Part shown: positions 6,693 through 10,940 of the stretch, in pieces
Layout of the letters: every line of letters starts with the position of its first letter
Numbering within the stretch: position 1 is the first letter of the stretch
Origin: Nitrospirota bacterium
Lineage (GTDB): Bacteria > Nitrospirota > Thermodesulfovibrionia > Thermodesulfovibrionales > Magnetobacteriaceae
Assembly (NCBI GenBank): GCA_015232165.1
Contig: JADGAE010000038.1
Location: forward strand, 1-10,940
DNA: 10,940 nt
Reading direction: 5' to 3'
Notes under the pieces: generated by a model
Database searches by the model: none
What the model saw: only the letters and a program-made list of their open reading frames with translations
What the model was told of the DNA's origin: nothing
Program-made: the position numbers and the translations under genes

Positions 6693-9600
6693 ATGAGTAA
6701 GAAGAGGACAAGTATAGTACTGATAGCGCTGACAGCGTTGTTGTGGTTATTGCCAGTCAACTGTATAGAGGCCGGTTCTGCAGAAGGAGTCAAGGAGAGA
6801 GGCCTACAAAGAGCTAAAAACTGGTTTCTGGATCGTCATCATCCAATGAGTAGGGTCAAGGATGGCTCAAATGTTTTTGCTACTGATAACGTTTCTAACG
6901 CCGCGACAACGGAGGCGTACAACTTTGTGGCCAAATGGGGGGCATGTACGGAGGATGGATGTTTCAATACCCCCATGGATGTAGCAGTTGACTCATACGG
7001 TAACATCTATGTTGTTGATACAGGGAACAATCGTATCCAGAAGTTTAACTCAAGCGGGCAATTTATTACTACATGGGGTAGCTATGGTATTATTGGCTAT
7101 GGCTATTTCGATGAACCCCTTGGCGTAGCAGTTGACTCATACGGTAACGTCTATGTCACTGAGGCAGGTAATGATCGCATCCAAAAGTTTGACTCAAACG
7201 GTCAATTCATTACCACATGGGGCAGCTACGGCAGCGCTAACGGGCAGTTCAATGGTCCCTGGGGTATAACAGTTGATTCATCCGATAACGTTTATGTTGC
7301 TGATTACAATAACAATCGCATCCAGAAGTTTGACTCAAACGGGCAATTCATTACTACATGGGGCAGCTATGGTATTGGCTATGGCTATTTCGATACTCCC
7401 CAAGACGTAGCAGTTGATTCATCCGGTAACGTCTATGTTGTTGATACAGGGAACAGTCGGATTCAGAAGTTTAGCTCAGGCGGGCAATTCATTGCTACAT
7501 TTGGTGGTGATGGACAATTCGATACCCCTACTGCCATAACAGTTGATTCATCCGGTAACGTTTATGTAGCCGGATGGGATAACGATAGTATCCAGAAGTT
7601 TGACTCAAACGGGCAATTCATTGCTAAATGGGACATTAGGCTATTTGCAGGCCCAGAGGGCATAGCGGCTGATTCATCCGGTAACATTTATGTGGCTAGT
7701 ATTCTTGACTCCCATGTACAAGTATTTAACTCAAACGGGAATTTTCTACTAAAAGTAGGCCTGGAGGACGACGGCGATGGACAATTAGCATCTCCATTGC
7801 TTGTAGCTCTTGATACATCTGATAACGTCTATGTTGCCGATGCCTTCAATAATAGAGTCCAGAAGTTTGACTCAAACGGTAGGTATATCACAAAATGGGG
7901 TAGCTTTGGTGATGGTAACGGGCAATTCTATAAACCATGGGGTATATCAACTGATGTACACGGAAATGTTTATGTTGCTGATACAGGGAACAGTCGGATT
8001 CAGAAGTTTAGCTCAGACGGACAATTCATCACTAAATGGGGCAGTTACGGTGGCGATGATGGCCAATTCGATATACCCTCTAGCATAGCAGTTGATACAT
8101 CAGATAACGTTTATGTAGTTGATGCAAATAACTATCGCATCCAGAAATTTAACTCAAACGGGCAATTCATAACCAAATTGGGTAGCTCCGGTAAAGGTGA
8201 TGGACAATTCAGGTTACCCCTTGGCGTGGCAGTTGATTCATCCGGTAACGTCTATGTTGCGGATACTGGTAACAATAGAATTCAGATGTTTAGCTCAAGC
8301 GGACAATTTATCACGAAGTGGGGTAGTTACGGTAAAGGTGATGGACAATTTAGATACATACATGGTGTAGCAGTTGATTCATCCGGTAATGTCTATGCTG
8401 CTGACGGGGATAACAATCGTATTCAGAAGTTTAGTTCAAGTGGGCAATTTATCACCAAATGGGGCAAAAGAGGTACCAAAAATGGGCAGTTTATAGCTCC
8501 TTCGGGTGTGGCAGTTGATTCATCCGGTAACGTCTATGTGGTGGATCACTTTAACAACCGCATCCAGAAGTTTGCTATAAACGGCACGCCCCCTCCAATT
8601 CCCTCAGCACCCAAGGGTCTCAAGGCCTTCCACGCAACCGGAGGTCTAAGTCTCAGTTGGGACGTTGCTGCTGACGCAACCTACTACGTCCTCTACTACG
8701 ACAACGACAAGGCCGTAACCATTACAAACTACAGAGGCGGTATCTACTCCGTAAGGGACGACTTCTACCAGAAGGGGCAGAACACCGGCCAGACCTACGT
8801 CTATACGATGAAGGCCTGCAACAGCACCGGATGCAGCGTCGGCTCCGACCTGTTTACACGGACATTTACCAGGGTCGTGTTCAACGGCGATTTCAACGGG
8901 GACGGTAAGAGAGACGTCCTGTGGCGCAATGCCGCAACGGGGGAGATAGTCATCTGGCTGATGGACGGCCATAAGCTCGCATCCTCCGCAAGCCTTGGTA
9001 TCCTGGACTTCAACTGGCAGATACAGGGCATCGGCGACTTCAACAAGGACGGCAAGGCTGACATACTCTGGCGCCATATCAAGACGGGCGAGGTGGTCAT
9101 CTGGCTGATGAACGGCACCTCGATTGCCAACAAGCAAGGCGTTGCACCCGTGGGCGCCATGAAATCAAGAGAGTCTTCTAATGTTGGTACCAGGAACGCC
9201 CCAATGGTAATTGACCCCAACTGGCAGATAGGTGGTCTTGGAGATTTCAACGGGGATGGTATGACCGATATCCTATGGGGCAATGGTCAAACGGGAGAAG
9301 TGGCTGTCTGGACAATGGACGGAACAAACGTAGGTTCTTATCAGAGTGTCGCAAGTGTAGACTCCAACTGGCAGGTACAGGGTATTGGCACCTTCAACAA
9401 CCATCACAGGAGTGATATCATCTGGCGTAACGTTGACTCCGGCGAGGTAGTCATATGGCAGATGAACGGCGCCTCCATTTCCGACATAAGCAGCCCGGCA
9501 ACTGCGGGTACAAACTGGCAGATCGGAGGGGTTGGGGATATCAATGGTGACGGCTACAGCGATATCATCTGGAACGATACCACCAGCGGCGACTTCTACA

Positions 9601-9860
9601 CCTGGAACATGGGCGGTGATGGCGAGGTCTTGTCGGGCAGCTTTATGGCAAGGAATGTCCCACGCAACTGGAAGATGATAGGTACTGGAAACTTTCACGG
9701 CAATGCAAGCCAACCAACAACACGACAAGACGGTTCTAATATGCCCATCGACACCCTTTGGCAGGACACGTCTTCCGGGGACGTCTACGTCTGGGGTGGG
9801 GAGGGGAGCGACTCAGGCTATGCGACCCAAGGCCTGCCTTACAATTGGTTTAACGAATAA
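6693..9860 (+). CDS. Secreted mosaic protein: 12 NHL repeats, FN3-like domain, six FG-GAP-like repeats
   Basis: A 1055-residue exported protein. A signal peptide (KKR, then a hydrophobic core to LLPVNC) is probably cut after IEA near residue 27. Residues 79-630 hold 12 NHL repeats of about 47 residues with the pattern QF..P.GVAVDSSGNVYVADTGNNRIQKF-SNGQFITKWG; 12 equals two six-bladed propellers. The last repeat lacks its outer strand, which the N-terminal FVAKWG could supply. Residues 632-727 resemble fibronectin type III (SAPKGLKAF, LSLSWDVAADATYYVLYY, YVYTMKACNSTGCS). Residues 730-1055 carry six FG-GAP/VCBS-like repeats (DFNGDGKRDVLWRN, GEIVIWLMDG). Repeats 1, 2, 3 and 5 keep the Asp/Asn calcium loop; 4 and 6 have lost most ligands. 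Translation starts at ATG 6693, eight bases after AGGAGG. Both propeller types usually mediate binding, so a surface adhesin, sugar-binding or scaffold role is inferred; no enzymatic motif is seen. The NHL part is AT-richer than the FN3/FG-GAP part. Confidence 0.88.
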   Translation: MSKKRTSIVLIALTALLWLLPVNCIEAGSAEGVKERGLQRAKNWFLDRHHPMSRVKDGSNVFATDNVSNAATTEAYNFVAKWGACTEDGCFNTPMDVAVDSYGNIYVVDTGNNRIQKFNSSGQFITTWGSYGIIGYGYFDEPLGVAVDSYGNVYVTEAGNDRIQKFDSNGQFITTWGSYGSANGQFNGPWGITVDSSDNVYVADYNNNRIQKFDSNGQFITTWGSYGIGYGYFDTPQDVAVDSSGNVYVVDTGNSRIQKFSSGGQFIATFGGDGQFDTPTAITVDSSGNVYVAGWDNDSIQKFDSNGQFIAKWDIRLFAGPEGIAADSSGNIYVASILDSHVQVFNSNGNFLLKVGLEDDGDGQLASPLLVALDTSDNVYVADAFNNRVQKFDSNGRYITKWGSFGDGNGQFYKPWGISTDVHGNVYVADTGNSRIQKFSSDGQFITKWGSYGGDDGQFDIPSSIAVDTSDNVYVVDANNYRIQKFNSNGQFITKLGSSGKGDGQFRLPLGVAVDSSGNVYVADTGNNRIQMFSSSGQFITKWGSYGKGDGQFRYIHGVAVDSSGNVYAADGDNNRIQKFSSSGQFITKWGKRGTKNGQFIAPSGVAVDSSGNVYVVDHFNNRIQKFAINGTPPPIPSAPKGLKAFHATGGLSLSWDVAADATYYVLYYDNDKAVTITNYRGGIYSVRDDFYQKGQNTGQTYVYTMKACNSTGCSVGSDLFTRTFTRVVFNGDFNGDGKRDVLWRNAATGEIVIWLMDGHKLASSASLGILDFNWQIQGIGDFNKDGKADILWRHIKTGEVVIWLMNGTSIANKQGVAPVGAMKSRESSNVGTRNAPMVIDPNWQIGGLGDFNGDGMTDILWGNGQTGEVAVWTMDGTNVGSYQSVASVDSNWQVQGIGTFNNHHRSDIIWRNVDSGEVVIWQMNGASISDISSPATAGTNWQIGGVGDINGDGYSDIIWNDTTSGDFYTWNMGGDGEVLSGSFMARNVPRNWKMIGTGNFHGNASQPTTRQDGSNMPIDTLWQDTSSGDVYVWGGEGSDSGYATQGLPYNWFNE
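6930..8584 (+). repeat. Tandem coding repeats of about 141 bp (NHL array)
   Basis: Twelve in-frame repeats, most of about 141 bp, with several shared words such as TTCATCCGGTAACGTCTATG. One 38-nt stretch is identical at 7442-7479 and 7979-8016 (in repeats 4 and 8), far above the average similarity between repeats, suggesting recent conversion or duplication. Repeats 5 and 6 are the most diverged. Confidence 0.9.
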
Positions 9861-9903
9861 ACGTATCCTCTTTATATTTCATGGTAACTATACTTTAAGG
9901 CAA

Positions 9904-9935
9904 GAAAAAAAGGGGCGGCTCCGCCCCCTTCTTTA
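9904..9935. terminator. Terminator after the NHL-repeat gene, probably bidirectional
   Basis: GGGGCG (9912-9917), loop GCTC, CGCCCC (9922-9927) is flanked by an A-rich run on the left (9905-9911) and CTTCTTT on the right. The flanking A and T bases extend the pairing. Rightward transcripts meet a short T-rich tail and leftward transcripts a longer T run, so it can serve either strand. Confidence 0.75.
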
Positions 9936-9949
9936 ATTTCTTCAAAGGG

Positions 9950-9979
9950 TTGTCAAATATCTGTGGGACATGTTATCCT
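9950..9979 (+). promoter_or_regulatory. Candidate extended -10 promoter of pyrB
   Basis: TTGTCA (9950-9955) is followed after 18 bp by TATCCT (9974-9979), with TG one base before the -10 box (9971-9972), the extended -10 pattern. The predicted start near 9986 leaves a leader of about 65 nt before the pyrB ATG. Confidence 0.4.
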
Positions 9980-9993
9980 TAGTAACAGTAGCG

Positions 9994-10059
9994 ATGAATA
10001 AGAAGCTCATTAACAGTATCGGAATAGGCTGGGTTGTATTCAGCGGGGATTATGAATAA
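9994..10059 (+). CDS. Possible 21-codon upstream ORF overlapping pyrB start
   Basis: ATG at 9994 opens MNKKLINSIGIGWVVFSGDY plus Glu and stops at 10057-10059, overlapping the pyrB ATG (10052) by eight bases in another frame. It begins only a few bases after the predicted transcript start and has no clear ribosome binding site. It could couple translation into pyrB, whose own GGGG lies just three bases before its ATG. It may equally be a chance ORF. Confidence 0.25.
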   Translation: MNKKLINSIGIGWVVFSGDYE

Positions 10060-10940
10060 ACACCTCGTATCTATCCGGGATACTTTAACGGAGGATATAG
10101 AGCTGATTATAAATACGGCGCTCTCTTTTAAAGAAGTCCTGGGGCGCGACATCAAGAAAGTCCCCACGCTCAGGGGAAAGACGGCCGTAAACCTCTTCTT
10201 TGAACCCTCCACCCGAACCAAGACCTCCTTTGAACTGGCACAAAAACGACTCAGTACCGACGTCGTAAACTTCACCGTCCCAACCAGCAGCGTGGTCAAG
10301 GGGGAGAGCCTCTTTGACACCATCAGGACGATAGAGGCCTATGGTGTTGACTTCATAATCATACGACACCAGTGCAGCGGGGTGCCATATATGGTGTCAC
10401 AATTTGCAAGGGCGTCGATCATAAACGCCGGGGACGGCATCAACGAACACCCAACACAGGCGCTCCTGGATGCATTCACGATCATCGAGAAAAAGGGCAC
10501 CATCAAAGGTCTTAAGATCGCCATTGTTGGTGACATCTTTCATAGCAGGGTTGCCAAGTCCAACATCTACTGCCTGACCAGACTAGGGGCAAAGGTCAGA
10601 CTTATTGCCCCAGCCACGTTCTTACCCAAGGGGATAGAAGGCCAGGGGGTTGAGACCTACGGCGACCTCAACACAGGACTCAAGGGCGTTGACGTCATCA
10701 TGGTATTGAGGATCCAGAAGGAGAGACAAGGCGGCGGGTTTTTCTCTACCACGGAGGAGTATTTCAGGTTCTGGGGCCTGACGCGCAAGACAATGACCGC
10801 CGCCGCCCCGGATGCCATCGTTATGCACCCCGGACCAATGAACCGCGGCGTGGAGATAGCCTCAGACGTTGCAGACAGCGAACACTCCGTCATCTATGAC
10901 CAGGTCTTAAACGGACTCGCCATCAGAATGGCCGTCCTTT
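10052..10940 (+). CDS. pyrB: Aspartate carbamoyltransferase catalytic subunit (3' end outside window)
   Basis: The cytoplasmic enzyme of the second step of de novo pyrimidine synthesis, joining carbamoyl phosphate and L-aspartate to give N-carbamoyl-L-aspartate. About 296 residues are visible of an expected 305-315; the frame is open to the window edge. The carbamoyl phosphate loop is Ser53-Thr-Arg-Thr56 in FFEPSTRTKTSFE. Ser80 and Lys83-Gly-Glu are the loop donated by the neighbouring subunit. Arg105-His106 and His133-Pro-Thr-Gln136 complete the active site, and HPGPMNRGVEI is the C-terminal family motif. These positions agree closely with the E. coli enzyme. Residues QCSGVPY replace the more usual SSGAPH-type segment, a mild variation. 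The ATG at 10052 gives the standard N-terminus. No regulatory subunit gene, pyrR or PyrR-type leader is recognised upstream; the next gene (often pyrC) would lie outside. Confidence 0.95.
   Translation, partial: MNKHLVSIRDTLTEDIELIINTALSFKEVLGRDIKKVPTLRGKTAVNLFFEPSTRTKTSFELAQKRLSTDVVNFTVPTSSVVKGESLFDTIRTIEAYGVDFIIIRHQCSGVPYMVSQFARASIINAGDGINEHPTQALLDAFTIIEKKGTIKGLKIAIVGDIFHSRVAKSNIYCLTRLGAKVRLIAPATFLPKGIEGQGVETYGDLNTGLKGVDVIMVLRIQKERQGGGFFSTTEEYFRFWGLTRKTMTAAAPDAIVMHPGPMNRGVEIASDVADSEHSVIYDQVLNGLAIRMAVL

Noticed and set aside
6930..8584. Regular repeats resembling a CRISPR array
   Set aside because: The repeats are in-frame, about 141 bp, degenerate at synonymous sites and encode NHL blades; there are no unique spacers of fixed size.
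8646..9728. Several minus-strand ORFs of 150-163 codons
   Set aside because: They lie antisense to the FN3 and FG-GAP repeats and reflect the GC-rich third positions of the real gene.

Overview
The window looks like chromosomal DNA of a Gram-negative, probably environmental bacterium of moderate GC content. The mix of genes fits the Nitrospirota or a deltaproteobacterial-type lineage: a response regulator/PAS/histidine kinase fusion, an LhgO-like oxidase, a KamA-type aminomutase, and secreted NHL and FG-GAP (VCBS-like) proteins. Dispersed GC-rich palindromes sit between the genes. The lineage is an inference from style only; no rRNA or other marker is present.

Layout. (1) 1-1548: a minus-strand sensor gene (receiver, PAS, HisKA_2, HATPase) with a good candidate promoter at 1642-1671, and a partial palindromic repeat beyond its 3' end. 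(2) 1549-1884: a divergent intergenic region with a second copy of the repeat and a near-perfect rho-independent terminator just ahead of the next plus-strand gene. (3) 1885-3006: an FAD-dependent L-2-hydroxyglutarate oxidase-like enzyme. (4) 3007-3359: a spacer with only doubtful small ORFs and a TATAAT box. (5) 3360-4625: a lysine 2,3-aminomutase-like radical SAM enzyme whose catalytic residues keep the spacing of the clostridial enzyme but which lacks the zinc-binding cysteines. (6) 4626-5500: a long AT-rich gap with an inverted third copy of the repeat, three ATGAAC-N4-GTTCAT-type palindromes, a TTTGAC-N3-GTCAAA palindrome and a 41-nt CT microsatellite. (7) 5501-6442 and 6693-9860: two exported proteins sharing the same FG-GAP-like module. 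The second is a 1055-residue mosaic of 12 NHL repeats, a fibronectin type III-like domain and six FG-GAP-like repeats. A 97-bp MITE-like inverted repeat lies between them. (8) 9861-10940: a terminator, a candidate pyrB promoter, a 21-codon upstream ORF overlapping the pyrB start, and pyrB itself, cut by the window end.

No single pathway links the genes. The kinase, oxidase, aminomutase and pyrB look like independently transcribed single genes. The pair at 5501-9860, with its large noncoding upstream region, looks like an accessory cell-surface or secreted module inserted between housekeeping genes. The least explained parts are the 4740-5500 regulatory gap, the repeat family carrying its own terminator-like hairpin, and the mosaic NHL/FN3/FG-GAP gene. 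I found no clear sign of a wholly new defence or mobile system.
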